A DNA stretch of 64,000 bases from JAEUNX01 sp034004685. Lineage in GTDB: Bacteria > Pseudomonadota > Gammaproteobacteria > Burkholderiales > Rhodocyclaceae. Under the pieces are notes generated by a model. It worked only from the letters and a program-made list of their open reading frames with translations, ran no database searches and was not told the origin of the DNA. Of the stretch, positions 42,241-51,910 are shown one piece after another. A program made the translations under genes and the position numbers. The stretch covers positions 1-64,000 of the forward strand of contig JAVEWG010000013.1 in NCBI GenBank assembly GCA_034004685.1. The letters are read 5' to 3'. The first letter of the stretch is position 1; the number at the start of each line of letters is the position of its first letter.

Positions 42241-42852
42241 GTGCACCAGCCAACAACCCCAGATCTCGCCCTCCCCCGCTGCGGCTGGTGCGGCAACGAC
42301 CCGCTCTATCAGGCTTACCATGATCAGGAATGGGGGGTGCCGGTGCACGACGACCAGCGCCTCTTCGAGTTCCTGATCCTGGAAGGGGCCCAGGCCGGCC
42401 TGGCCTGGATCACCATCCTGCGCAAGCGGGAGGGCTACCGCCGCGCCTTCGCCGGTTTCGACCCCGCCCAGGTGGCGGCCTTCGACGAGGCCGACCAGGC
42501 CCGCCTGCTGGCCGATCCAGGCATCGTCCGCAACCGGGCCAAGATCGCCGCGGCCATCGGCAACGCCCGGGCCTTCCTGGAAATCCAGGCCCGGTTCGGC
42601 AGCTTTGCCCGCTTCATGTGGGACTTCGTGGATGGCGCCCCGATCCACAACCACTGGGCCACCCTGGCGGAAGTGCCGACCCGCACCCCGGTCTCCGACG
42701 CCCTCGCCCAGGCCCTCCAGGCCCGGGGCTTCAAGTTCGTGGGCAGCACCATCTGCTATGCCCACATGCAGGCGGTGGGAATGGTCAATGACCACCTGGT
42801 GGGCTGCCACCGCCACGCCCTGCTGGATGGACCCACCCGCGAGGGGCGCTGA
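42241..42852 (+). CDS. tag: DNA-3-methyladenine glycosylase I
   Basis: A 203-residue DNA repair enzyme removing 3-methyladenine. It starts with GTG at 42241, 2 bases after the previous stop. PRCGWCGNDPLYQAYHDQEWG at the N-terminus and VGCHRHALL near the C-terminus supply the structural zinc ligands. The middle has EGAQAGLAWITILRKRE with the substrate-binding Glu and Trp, and MWDFVDG follows. Length and motifs match the Tag family. Coupling to the acetyltransferase gene appears to be positional rather than functional. Confidence 0.93.
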   Translation: MHQPTTPDLALPRCGWCGNDPLYQAYHDQEWGVPVHDDQRLFEFLILEGAQAGLAWITILRKREGYRRAFAGFDPAQVAAFDEADQARLLADPGIVRNRAKIAAAIGNARAFLEIQARFGSFARFMWDFVDGAPIHNHWATLAEVPTRTPVSDALAQALQARGFKFVGSTICYAHMQAVGMVNDHLVGCHRHALLDGPTREGR

Positions 42853-42909
42853 CCCCTCCTGTATCATCGCCGGCCCCGAATCACCGCCTCAACCACTGGA
42901 TACCCGCCC

Positions 42910-43761
42910 ATGGCCACCACCGGCACCATCGAAAGCGTTGAACTCCACGGCCTGCCCGCCCTCGCCCTCACCAGCCGGGATGGCGCCCGGGCGGTGGTCG
43001 GCCTGTTCGGCGCCCAGGTCTTGTCGTGGCAACCGGCGGGGGGCAAGGAATGGCTCTACCTTTCCGACCGGGCGATCTTCGACCGGAATACCCCGATCCG
43101 GGGGGGCGTGCCCGTCTGCTTTCCCCAGTTCGCCGGCCTGGGCCCCCTGGCCAAGCATGGCTTTGCCCGACTGCGCCCATGGGCCCCCGGGCAGCAGCGC
43201 CTGGAGCCGGACTTCACCCTGGCAAGCCTGCAACTCGCCCCCACCCCCACCGATCTGGCCGCCTGGCCCCACCCCTTCGAGGCCGAACTCACCATTTCCC
43301 TGGGAGGCGACCGCCTCGACCTGGAGCTGGAAGTCCGCAACACCGGTGAAGCCCCCCTGGCCTTCACCGGCGCCCTCCACACCTATCTGCGGGTGGCGGA
43401 AGTGGAAGAAGCCACCCTCACCGGCCTCCACGGCCTGACCTACCTGAACTGCGCCACGGACGGCCAGGCCAGGCGGGAAACCGGCGACGTGCTACGGGTG
43501 GACCAGGAAGTGGACCGGATCTACCGTCACGTCGCCCGGCCCCTGCTCCTGCGAGACGGCAACCGGGCCCTGGGCATCCGGGCCGAAGGGTTCCCCGACG
43601 TGGTGGTATGGAACCCCTGGGAAGAGCGCTGCGCCGCTCTGGCGGACATGCCCCGCAACGGCTTTCGCCACATGCTCTGCGTGGAAGCCGCCGCCACCGA
43701 GCCGGTGACCATCGCCCCGGGCGAGGACTGGTGGGGACGGCAGACCCTGGTGGCGTTATAA
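42910..43761 (+). CDS. D-hexose-6-phosphate mutarotase
   Basis: A 283-residue galactose-mutarotase-fold protein (YeaD-like) interconverting anomers of glucose-6-phosphate. Motifs are LFGAQVLSWQPAGGKEWLYLS, IRGGVPVCFPQF, KHGFARLRPW (catalytic His), FTGALHTYLRV (second His) and VVWNPWEERCAALADM with MLCVEAA. Length matches the family. A -10-like TATCAT at 42862-42867 precedes the start. Confidence 0.92.
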   Translation: MATTGTIESVELHGLPALALTSRDGARAVVGLFGAQVLSWQPAGGKEWLYLSDRAIFDRNTPIRGGVPVCFPQFAGLGPLAKHGFARLRPWAPGQQRLEPDFTLASLQLAPTPTDLAAWPHPFEAELTISLGGDRLDLELEVRNTGEAPLAFTGALHTYLRVAEVEEATLTGLHGLTYLNCATDGQARRETGDVLRVDQEVDRIYRHVARPLLLRDGNRALGIRAEGFPDVVVWNPWEERCAALADMPRNGFRHMLCVEAAATEPVTIAPGEDWWGRQTLVAL

Positions 43762-43875
43762 GGCAGGAGTTGGCGGCACCGGCCCACGGCGCCCCATGTT
43801 CACCGCTTGCCCTCGAGCAACCATCCCCCCTTACCATGGGGCCATCCTTCTGGCTTGTCCCCAGACCTTCCCCAA

Positions 43876-44519
43876 ATGATCGAACAGAGATTCGCCATGC
43901 AGGCCATGAAACCGAGCCGTTCCGAATTCGTCGATATCCAGGGCTTGCGTATCCACGTGCGCCGCTGGGGCACCCCCGGCGCGCCGCGCATCTTCCTGCT
44001 CCACGGCTGGATGGATTGCTCCGCCACCTTCCAGTTCCTGGTGGATGCCCCTCGCTGGCGAGTGGGATATCCTTGCTCCCGACTGGCGCGGCTTCGGACT
44101 ATCCGATTGGCAGCACGCCAACTATCTGTTTCCCCAGTACGCGGTGGAGCTGAAAATTCTGCTGGACCCGCCTGCCCGCCGACCGGGCCCGGTTCCTGGC
44201 CACTCACTTCTCCCGCCGGGACGAGCAAGGCCGCATCGTTCCCGCCGCCGACCCATGGCAGGCCATGGCCACGCCCCTGGTGCTCTATGAAGAGGATTAC
44301 AACAGCTTCTGGCGCCTGGCGCAGGCCCCGGTGCTATGGGTGACGGCGGAGGACTCCTTCCTGCTCAAGCGCTTCGCCCATCGCCCCGAAGACTACCGGC
44401 GGCGTGTCGCCTGTTTCCGCCAGCGGCAGGAAGTCTCGGTCGCCGATGCCAACCACAACCTTCACCACGACCAACCGGAACGGCTGGCCCCCCTTATCGA
44501 AAGCTTCATCGCCGGCTAG
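43876..44519 (+). pseudogene. Broken alpha/beta hydrolase gene (frameshift plus internal deletion)
   Basis: The protein begins in one frame with DIQGLRIHVRRWG and FLLHGWMDCSATFQFLVDA (oxyanion HGW). Near 44045-44055 the coding continues in the next frame as GEWDILAPDWRGFGLSDW and HANYLFPQYAVELKILLD. Near 44166-44172 it shifts again to LPADRARFLATHFSRRDEQG and APVLWVTAEDS, ending with VADANHNLHHDQP (catalytic His region) at 44519. Between the second and third parts a central block of the family, including the GHSMGG nucleophile elbow and cap, is missing. No active enzyme can be made. Family members are about 290 residues long. Confidence 0.82.
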
Positions 44520-44532
44520 GGTCTGCTTCCGA

Positions 44533-45702
44533 TCACTCCACCGCCAGCCAGGTCTGGACCAAACGCACCCAATAGGCTGCCCCCACCGGGATCACCTCGT
44601 CGTTGAAGTCGTAATGGGGATTGTGGAGGGTGCAGCCCCCTTCGCCGGGGCCGTTGCCAATCCACACATAGGCGCCGGGGCGCTCCTGCAGAAAATAGGA
44701 AAAATCCTCGGCCCCCATGCTGGGCCGTCCGCCGGTCACCACCCGCTCGGCCCCCACCAGGGCTTCGGCCACCCCGGCGCAGAAGCGGGCCTCGGCCCTG
44801 CTGTTGATGGTGGGGGGATAACCTCGCTGATACTGGAAGTTGATGTTGGCGCCAAAGCTGGCGCCGATGCCGGCGCAGATGCGCTGCATGGTCTCCTCCA
44901 CCCGGGCCTGGACCTCGGGGCGCAGGGTCCGCACGGTGCCGGACAGCAGAGCCCGATCAGGAATCACGTTGTTGGCTTCGCCGGCGTGGAACTGGGTCAC
45001 CGACACCACCGCTGACTCCACCGGATCCACGGTGCGGCTGGTCACGGTCTGGAGAGCCTGGACCAGGGCCGCGCCGGCCACCACCGGGTCCACCCCCTGG
45101 TGGGGCATGGCGGCGTGGGCGCCGTGGCCCCGGATTTCGATGTCGAAACGGTCGGTGCCCGCCATCACTGGCCCCTCATGGATGGCGAAATGGCCCGCCG
45201 CCAGGCCAGGCCAGTTGTGCATGCCGAATACCGCGTCCATGGGGAAGCGCTCGAACAGGCCATCCTCGATCATCTCCCGAGCCCCCCCCTCCCCCTCCTC
45301 GGCGGGCTGGAAGAGCAGCACCACGCTGCCGTCAAAGCCCCGATGGGCCGCCAGATGCTCCGCCGCCGCCAGCAGCATGGTGGTGTGGCCATCATGGCCG
45401 CAAGCGTGCATCCGCCCAGGATGGCGGGAATGGTGGTGGAAATCGTTGCGCTCGGTGATGGGCAAAGCGTCCATGTCCGCCCGCAGGCCGATGGCCCGGC
45501 TCGAACTGCCGGCCCGGATCACCCCCACCACCCCGGTGCGCCCCACCCCCCGGTGGGTCTCGATCCCCAGGGACTCCAGGTGCTCGGCCACCAGGGCGGC
45601 GGTGCGATGTTCCTCGAAGGCCAGTTCCGGATGGGCGTGGATATCCCGCCGCAGGATGGCGTGGCGGGCCTGCTCGGCCCGTAACTGATGGATCAGGTCC
45701 AT
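44533..45702 (-). CDS. M20D amidohydrolase (hippurate/N-acyl-amino-acid hydrolase type)
   Basis: A 389-residue metal-dependent amidohydrolase. The N-terminus has RRDIHAHPELAFEE, the metal ligands include HACGHDGHTTMLL and QPAEEGEGGAREMI, the dimerisation domain holds GHGAHAAMPHQGVDP, and the final His is in TLHNPHYDFNDE. The order and spacing fit the M20D family that hydrolyses N-acyl-amino acids, hippurate or indole-acyl conjugates. It converges on the broken hydrolase gene. A divergent promoter region separates it from the transglutaminase operon. Confidence 0.92.
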   Translation of the reverse strand: MDLIHQLRAEQARHAILRRDIHAHPELAFEEHRTAALVAEHLESLGIETHRGVGRTGVVGVIRAGSSSRAIGLRADMDALPITERNDFHHHSRHPGRMHACGHDGHTTMLLAAAEHLAAHRGFDGSVVLLFQPAEEGEGGAREMIEDGLFERFPMDAVFGMHNWPGLAAGHFAIHEGPVMAGTDRFDIEIRGHGAHAAMPHQGVDPVVAGAALVQALQTVTSRTVDPVESAVVSVTQFHAGEANNVIPDRALLSGTVRTLRPEVQARVEETMQRICAGIGASFGANINFQYQRGYPPTINSRAEARFCAGVAEALVGAERVVTGGRPSMGAEDFSYFLQERPGAYVWIGNGPGEGGCTLHNPHYDFNDEVIPVGAAYWVRLVQTWLAVE

Positions 45703-45928
45703 GGCGTGAATCTCTCGTTGGTCTGGTCCCGGGGCTGCGGGACGGTCAATACAGAAAGTTTAGCCCAGCGGCCCGGCCCCAGCTCAAGCGCCACAACGGT
45801 GCGGCCTGGCTCAACGGCTGTGCATCGCCAGTGCATTTTTCATGTTCGCGCCACACAATCCAGGACATCATGGACTGGTCCGGCTCTTGCTGGAGCCCTC
45901 CGGGAAAAGCTCTCAAAAGGAAAACCTC

Positions 45929-48900
45929 ATGTCCATCCACGTAGCCCTGCACCACCGCACCGAATATACCTATGACCGGCCCATCAACCTGGGCCCCCAG
46001 GTTGTGCGGCTACGCCCCGCCCCCCACAGCCGTACCCGCATCCTGAGCTATTCCCTGCGGGTGCTGCCGGCGGAGCACTTCATCAACTGGCAGCAGGACC
46101 CCCAGTCCAACTACCTGGCGCGCCTGGTGTTCCCGGAGAAGACCACCCGGTTCAGCGTGGAAGTGGACCTGGTGGCGGAAATGGCCGTCATCAATCCCTT
46201 CGACTTCTTCCTGGAACCCTACGCCGAGCACTTTCCCTTCCAGTATGAGGACTGGCAGGAAGTGGAGCTGGCCCCCTACCTGGTGAAGCTGCCCGCCACC
46301 CCGCTCTTCGCCCAGTACCTGGCGAGCATCCCCCTGGAAAAGGCCCGTAGCGTGGACTTCCTGGTGGGCCTCAACCAGAAGCTCTTCGAACACACCCGAT
46401 ACCTGATCCGTCTGGAGCCCGGCGTCCAGACCCCCGAGGAAACCCTGGAAAAACGCTCCGGCTCCTGCCGGGATTCCGCCTGGCTGCTGGTCCAGCTGCT
46501 GCGCCACCTGGGCCTGGCGGCCCGCTTCGTGTCGGGCTACCTGATCCAGTTGAAGGCCGACGTCAAATCCCTGGACGGCCCCTCCGGTACCGAAGTGGAC
46601 TTCACCGACCTCCACGCCTGGGCCGAGGTGTACTTGCCCGGCGCCGGCTGGATCGGCCTGGACCCCACTTCCGGCCTTTTTGCCGGCGAAGGCCACATTC
46701 CCCTGGCCTGCTCCCCGGAGCCCTCCTCCGCCGCCCCCATCACCGGAGTGCTGGACGAATGCGAGGTGAGCTTTTCCCACGAAATGAAGGTCACCCGGAT
46801 CTGGGAAGCCCCCCGGGTCACCAAACCCTACAGCGACCAGCAGTGGGCCCGGATCGAAGCCCTGGGCCACGACATCGACGCTCAATTGCAGGCCATGGAC
46901 GTGCGCCTCACCCAGGGGGGCGAGCCCACCTTTGTATCGGTGGACGATCCGGATGGGGCTGAATGGAACACCGCCGCCCTGGGCCCCACCAAACGGTTGC
47001 TGGCAGCGGACCTTTATCACCGTCTACGGGACAAGTACGGTGCCCAAGGCTTGGTGCATTTCGGCCAGGGCAAATGGTACCCGGGAGAGCAGCTGCCCCG
47101 CTGGTCCCTCAACTGCTACTGGCGCAAGGACGGGGAGCCCATCTGGCAGAACCCGGCCCTGATCGCCGATGAACGCCAGCCCGCCGGCGCCGACGACATC
47201 ATCGCCGGCCGCTTCCTGCGGGGGCTGGCGGACCGCCTGGCCCTCGACGTGGAGCATGTCTTCCCGGCCTACGAAGACGTCTTCTATTACATGTGGCGAG
47301 AACGCCGCCTGCCGGCGAACGTGGACCCCTTCGACGCCCGCCTGGAAGACCCCATGGAGCGGGAGCGCCTGATGAAGGTGTTTACCCGGGGCCTGGACAA
47401 GATTACCGGCCACATCCTTCCGGTGGCCCGCAATCCGGCCACCGGCGCCTGGCAGAGCGGCCCCTGGTTCCTGCGGAGCGAACGCTGCTACCTGTACCCC
47501 GGCGATTCTCCCATGGGCTATCGCCTGCCCCTGGATTCCCTGCCCTGGGCCAGCAAGGAAGACTACCCCTGGGTGCACCCCACCGATCTCTTCGAGCGTT
47601 TTCCCCACCTCCCCGCCTATGCCCAGATCCGCCAGCAGTTCGGCCGGACCGACGGGGGCCGGCTCGCGTCAGTCAAGGATCGGGGGCTCCCCCCGGGTGC
47701 CGGCGCCGGCCCGGGAGAATCCGGCAACCAGGTCCCCACCCCCAAGACCTCTGCCAGCTGGATCACCCGCACGGCCCTCTGCGCCGAGGCCCGGGGTGGC
47801 GTGCTCTATCTCTTCATGCCCCCCACCACCTGCCTGGAGGACTACCTGGAGCTGGTGACAGCCATCGAAGCCACCTCTGCCAGCCTCAACCAGCCGGTGC
47901 TGCTGGAAGGCTACGAGCCCCCCCGGGACCCCCGGGTCAAGCACTTCCGCATCACCCCCGACCCCGGGGTGATCGAGGTCAACATCCACCCCGCGGGAAG
48001 CTGGGACGAACTGGTGGACCAGACCACCCACCTCTACGAAGCAGCCCACCATTCCCGCCTCACCACCGAAAAGTTCATGCTGGATGGCCGCCATACCGGC
48101 ACCGGCGGCGGCAACCACTTCGTGCTGGGGGGCGAGACCCCGGCGGACTCCCCCTTCCTGCGCCGGCCGGATCTGTTGCGCAGCCTGGTGAGCTACTGGA
48201 ACAACCACCCCAGCCTGTCCTACCTGTTCTCGGGCCTCTTCCTCGGCCCCACCTCCCAGGCCCCCCGTACCGACGAGGCCCGCAACGACGCCACCTACGA
48301 GATCGAGATCGCCTTCAAGGAGATGGAACGCCAGGGCCGGCTCCATCCGGACGGCTGCCCCCCCTGGCTGGTGGACCGGCTGATGCGGAACCTCCTCATC
48401 GACGTCACCGGCAACACCCACCGCTCCGAGTTCTGCATTGACAAGCTCTATTCTCCCGATGGCGCTGCCGGCCGCCTGGGGCTCCTGGAGATGCGGGCCT
48501 TCGAGATGCCCCCCCATGCCCGCATGAGCCTCACCCAGCAACTTCTCCTGCGCAGCCTGGTGGCCCGTTTCTGGCAAGAACCCTATGCCCCCGCCCGACT
48601 GGTGCGCTGGGACACCCAACTCCATGACCGGTTCATGCTGCCCCACTTCATCTGGCAGGACTTCCAGGACGTGACGGAGGAGATGCAAGCCGCCGGCTAC
48701 CCCATCCAGGCCGATTGGTTCGCCCCCCATCTGGAATTCCGCTTCCCCAAATATGGCGATTACGCCGTCAAGGGCATGGACCTGGAAATCCGCGCTGCCC
48801 TGGAGCCCTGGCATGTGCTGGGAGAAGAAGGCGCCCAGGGGGGCACCGCCCGCTACGTGGATTCCTCGGTGGAACGGCTCCAGGTCAAGGCCAGCGGGGT

Positions 48901-49282
48901 GGCGCCGGATCGCTACCGGATCACCTGCAACGGGGTATCCATCCCCATGCAGCCCACCGGTGTTCATGGGGAATTCGTGGCCGGGGTGCGCTACAAGGCC
49001 TGGGCGCCCCCGTCGGCCCTCCACCCCACCATCAGCATGCACGGCCCCCTGACCTTCGACATCGTGGACACCTGGATGGAGAAGAGCCTGGGGGGCTGCC
49101 AGTACCACATCGCCCACCCGGGTGGACGCAGTTTCGACGTTTTCCCGGTAAATGCCTTCGAGGCGGAAAGCCGCCGTCTCGCACGCTTCTTCCGCATGGG
49201 CCACACCCCGGGCAAGATGGTGACAACAGCACCCGTCGTCAATCCGGAGTTCCCCCTCACCCTGGATTTGCGCCTGGGCTGA
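45929..49282 (+). CDS. Transglutaminase-like / DUF2126 protein
   Basis: A 1117-residue protein. The start at 45929 follows AAAAGGAAAA. An N-terminal transglutaminase-like beta domain (about 1-140) precedes a transglutaminase core with C180 (RSGSCRDSAWLL), H229 (DLHAWAEVYL) and D245 (IGLDPTSG). A large DUF2126 region fills about 300-1100, with WRKDGEPIWQNPALI, HFVLGGETPADSPFLRRPDLL and GLLEMRAFEMPPHARM. A Gly/Pro-rich insert of about 35 residues lies near residue 590. No signal peptide is seen. The next gene encodes a circularly permuted ATP-grasp protein and a third encodes another transglutaminase. These three co-occur widely and have been predicted to synthesise or modify a peptide, but the product is unknown. 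Confidence 0.9.
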   Translation: MSIHVALHHRTEYTYDRPINLGPQVVRLRPAPHSRTRILSYSLRVLPAEHFINWQQDPQSNYLARLVFPEKTTRFSVEVDLVAEMAVINPFDFFLEPYAEHFPFQYEDWQEVELAPYLVKLPATPLFAQYLASIPLEKARSVDFLVGLNQKLFEHTRYLIRLEPGVQTPEETLEKRSGSCRDSAWLLVQLLRHLGLAARFVSGYLIQLKADVKSLDGPSGTEVDFTDLHAWAEVYLPGAGWIGLDPTSGLFAGEGHIPLACSPEPSSAAPITGVLDECEVSFSHEMKVTRIWEAPRVTKPYSDQQWARIEALGHDIDAQLQAMDVRLTQGGEPTFVSVDDPDGAEWNTAALGPTKRLLAADLYHRLRDKYGAQGLVHFGQGKWYPGEQLPRWSLNCYWRKDGEPIWQNPALIADERQPAGADDIIAGRFLRGLADRLALDVEHVFPAYEDVFYYMWRERRLPANVDPFDARLEDPMERERLMKVFTRGLDKITGHILPVARNPATGAWQSGPWFLRSERCYLYPGDSPMGYRLPLDSLPWASKEDYPWVHPTDLFERFPHLPAYAQIRQQFGRTDGGRLASVKDRGLPPGAGAGPGESGNQVPTPKTSASWITRTALCAEARGGVLYLFMPPTTCLEDYLELVTAIEATSASLNQPVLLEGYEPPRDPRVKHFRITPDPGVIEVNIHPAGSWDELVDQTTHLYEAAHHSRLTTEKFMLDGRHTGTGGGNHFVLGGETPADSPFLRRPDLLRSLVSYWNNHPSLSYLFSGLFLGPTSQAPRTDEARNDATYEIEIAFKEMERQGRLHPDGCPPWLVDRLMRNLLIDVTGNTHRSEFCIDKLYSPDGAAGRLGLLEMRAFEMPPHARMSLTQQLLLRSLVARFWQEPYAPARLVRWDTQLHDRFMLPHFIWQDFQDVTEEMQAAGYPIQADWFAPHLEFRFPKYGDYAVKGMDLEIRAALEPWHVLGEEGAQGGTARYVDSSVERLQVKASGVAPDRYRITCNGVSIPMQPTGVHGEFVAGVRYKAWAPPSALHPTISMHGPLTFDIVDTWMEKSLGGCQYHIAHPGGRSFDVFPVNAFEAESRRLARFFRMGHTPGKMVTTAPVVNPEFPLTLDLRLG

Positions 49283-49304
49283 ACTGGGTCGCCCGCAGTA
49301 GATC

Positions 49305-49379
49305 GCCGGGCCCATGGGCGCGCGTCCTAAGCCGCAACCATGGGCCCGGCGGGGTCTTCATGGCATCATGCCGGGCCCA
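49305..49379. repeat. 13-bp inverted repeat with a further 10-bp copy, between operon genes
   Basis: GCCGGGCCCATGG at 49305-49317 and CCATGGGCCCGGC at 49338-49350 are perfect inverted copies around a 20-base loop. GCCGGGCCCA recurs at 49370-49379. The element lies in the 156-base gap before the ATP-grasp gene. No T run follows, so it may be an attenuator, a stability hairpin or a binding site. Confidence 0.65.
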
Positions 49380-49438
49380 CTGTGCCCAGTGGCCCTTGGC
49401 ATGCCAACGGCCGGGCGATTATTGACCCGCGGCGGACC

Positions 49439-51910
49439 ATGCCCGACAGCCTGATCAACCACTACCTCCTCTTCCCCGAGCGTTACGATGAAATGCTCGG
49501 GGCCGATGGCCACCCTCGCGGGCACTGGCAGTCTTTCGTGGACCTCATCCGGGGGGCGGACGAGGAGACCCTGGCGCGGGGTATCCAGTTCGTCCAGGAC
49601 GCCATCGAGACCGACGGGGTCTCCTACAACATTTACGGCGACACCCTGGGCGCCAAACGCCCCTGGGAACTGGACCCCTTGCCCCTGATGATGCCCCCGG
49701 AGGAATGGGCCGGGCTGACCCAGGCGGTGGCCCAGCGGGCCACCCTGCTCAACGCCGTCCTGAAGGATCTATACGGCCCCCAGGAACTCCTGGCCGAAGG
49801 CTTGCTCCCCCCCGCCCTGGTCTACGGCCAGCATGGCTTCAAGTGGCCCTGCGTCGGCACTCGGCCGCCGGGGGACGTGTTCCTCCACTTCTACGCGGTG
49901 GATGTGACCCGGGCGCCGGACGGACGCTGGTGGGTAATCGCCGACCGCACCCAGGGCCCCTCCGGAGCGGGCTATGCCCTGCAGAACCGGATCATCCTGT
50001 CCCGGGCCTTCTCCGAAGCGTTCCGGGATCTCCAGGTCCAGACCCTGGCAAGCTTCTTCCGGGCCGTCCAGGACAGCCTGCACCGGCTGGCCCCCACCGA
50101 TGGCGAGCCCCCCCTGGCGGTGCTGCTGACCCCCGGCCCCTACAACGAAACCTATTTCGAACACGCCTTCCTGGCCCGCTACCTGGGCTTCCCCCTGGTG
50201 GAGGGGCAGGATCTGACGGTGCGGGACGACACGGTCTACCTCAAGACCCTGCGGGGCTTGCGCCGGGTACATGCCATCCTGCGGCGCCTGGACGACGATT
50301 TCTGCGACCCCCTGGAGCTGCGGGCTGACTCGGCCCTGGGCATCCCGGGCCTCTTGGGGGCGGTGCGGGCTGGGCGGGTCTTCATGGGCAACGCCCTGGG
50401 CAGCGGCGTGCTGGAGTCCGGCGCCCTGTTCGGCTTCCTGCCCGCCATCGCCCAACGCCTGCTGGGAGAAGAGCTCCAGATCCCCTCGGTGGCCACCTGG
50501 TGGTGCGGCGAACCGCCGGCCCTGGACTACACCCTGGAGCACCTGGACGAACTGGTGATCAAGGCCGCCTTCCCCAACATGCGCCGCGACCCGGTTTTCG
50601 GCCACCTGTTGAAGGGCCGCGCCCGCAAGGAATTCGTGGAGCGGATCAAATCCCAGCCCAACGCCTACGTGGCCCAGGAATGGGTGCGCCTGTCCCAGGC
50701 CCCGGTCTGGAGCCCAGACCAGCGGCGCCTGGTGCCCCGCTCGGTGGGCCTGCGCCTGTTTGCGGTGGCCACCCCGGAGGGCTATGCGGTGATGCCTGGC
50801 GCCCTGGGGCGGGCCGCCCCCGACCAGGGCACCGAGGTCATTTCCATGCAGCGGGGCGGTCTGTCCAAGGACGTGTGGGTTCGCAGCGAAGGGCCAGTCC
50901 AGCGGATCAGCCTGCTCAAAAGCCGCCTGGGGGTCATCGACCTGGTCTGTACCGGCACCGAAATCCCTTCCCGGGTAGGGGAAAACCTGTTCTGGATGGG
51001 CCGCTACGCCGAACGCTGCGAGACTGGCGCCCGCCTGTTGCGGGCTGCCCTGAGCCGCCTCTCCAGCCGGGATGATGATGACGACAACGTGGTGCCGGAC
51101 ATCCTGGCGGCCTGTCAGCGCCTGGAAATCCTTCCTGCCCTGGAAGCCGACGCCAGCCGGGAGGCGATGGAACAGGCGGTGCTGGCTGCCGTGGGCGACC
51201 CGGATCAGCCCGGCTCGGTAGCCGGCGCGGTGCGGGCCCTGTCCTTCGCCGCGGACCAGGTGCGGGAGCGCCTGTCCTCCGACAACTGGCACGCCCTCAA
51301 CCGCCTGAGCCGCCTGTTCGCCAAGCCCTCCCCCAGCGTCGGCCACGCCCTCAACGGGGTGGACCGGCTGATGCTGGACTGCATCTCCCTGGCGGGTTTC
51401 GCCATGGACGACATGACCCGGGACGAAGGCTGGCGCTTCCTGATCCTGGGGCGGCGAGCGGAACGCCTGACCTGGCTCGCAGGCCTGATCGGCGGCGTGC
51501 TGGAAAGCCCACGCAAGGCCCGGGAAGCAAGCCTGGAGTGGCTGCTGGAAACCGCCAACTCCATCGTCACCTACCGGGCCCGCTACCGGCGGGTGCCGGA
51601 AGTGCTGCCAGTGGTGCACCTCATCGTCTTCGATGAATCCAACCCCCATTCGGTGGCTTTCCAGCTTTCCGCCCTGGAGCGCTACCTGACCAGCACCGCC
51701 CGGGAACTGGGCCATGGCCGGCCGGAGACCTTGGCGCCGATCCGGGCCAGCCTGCGGAACTTCGATCTCCCCAGCTTCGAGGCGGAGGACTGTACCCCCG
51801 CCTGCGAAAATCTGGCGGCCCTGCTGCGGGATGCCCGCCAGGCCGCCCACGCCCTGTCCGACGAGATCCAGCGCCGCTTCTTCATCCACACTGCCGGGAG
51901 CGTGCGATGA
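49439..51910 (+). CDS. Circularly permuted ATP-grasp protein fused to an alpha-E domain
   Basis: An 823-residue protein. ATG at 49439 (MPDSLINHYLL) is used. Residues 1 to about 480 form a circularly permuted ATP-grasp type 2 domain, with GVSYNIYGDTLGAKRPWELDP, DVTRAPDGRWWVIADRTQGPSGAGYALQNR, VFMGNALGSGVLESGALF and WWCGEPPALDY. Residues from about 515 form the helical alpha-E domain, starting at SRVGENLFWMGRYAERCE and containing DEGWRFLILGRRAERL. An Asp-rich loop (SSRDDDDDN) lies between. ATP-grasp proteins form amide or thioester bonds. The alpha-E domain is usually encoded separately but next to it. The stop overlaps the next start (ATGA). Confidence 0.9.
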   Translation: MPDSLINHYLLFPERYDEMLGADGHPRGHWQSFVDLIRGADEETLARGIQFVQDAIETDGVSYNIYGDTLGAKRPWELDPLPLMMPPEEWAGLTQAVAQRATLLNAVLKDLYGPQELLAEGLLPPALVYGQHGFKWPCVGTRPPGDVFLHFYAVDVTRAPDGRWWVIADRTQGPSGAGYALQNRIILSRAFSEAFRDLQVQTLASFFRAVQDSLHRLAPTDGEPPLAVLLTPGPYNETYFEHAFLARYLGFPLVEGQDLTVRDDTVYLKTLRGLRRVHAILRRLDDDFCDPLELRADSALGIPGLLGAVRAGRVFMGNALGSGVLESGALFGFLPAIAQRLLGEELQIPSVATWWCGEPPALDYTLEHLDELVIKAAFPNMRRDPVFGHLLKGRARKEFVERIKSQPNAYVAQEWVRLSQAPVWSPDQRRLVPRSVGLRLFAVATPEGYAVMPGALGRAAPDQGTEVISMQRGGLSKDVWVRSEGPVQRISLLKSRLGVIDLVCTGTEIPSRVGENLFWMGRYAERCETGARLLRAALSRLSSRDDDDDNVVPDILAACQRLEILPALEADASREAMEQAVLAAVGDPDQPGSVAGAVRALSFAADQVRERLSSDNWHALNRLSRLFAKPSPSVGHALNGVDRLMLDCISLAGFAMDDMTRDEGWRFLILGRRAERLTWLAGLIGGVLESPRKAREASLEWLLETANSIVTYRARYRRVPEVLPVVHLIVFDESNPHSVAFQLSALERYLTSTARELGHGRPETLAPIRASLRNFDLPSFEAEDCTPACENLAALLRDARQAAHALSDEIQRRFFIHTAGSVR

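Noticed and set aside
40268..42256. 662-residue minus-strand open frame opposite the acetyltransferase gene
   Set aside because: A composition artefact of high-GC coding DNA; the plus-strand product has clear domains throughout.
49769..51889. 706-residue minus-strand open frame opposite the ATP-grasp gene
   Set aside because: No recognisable motif, and the plus-strand protein is strongly supported.
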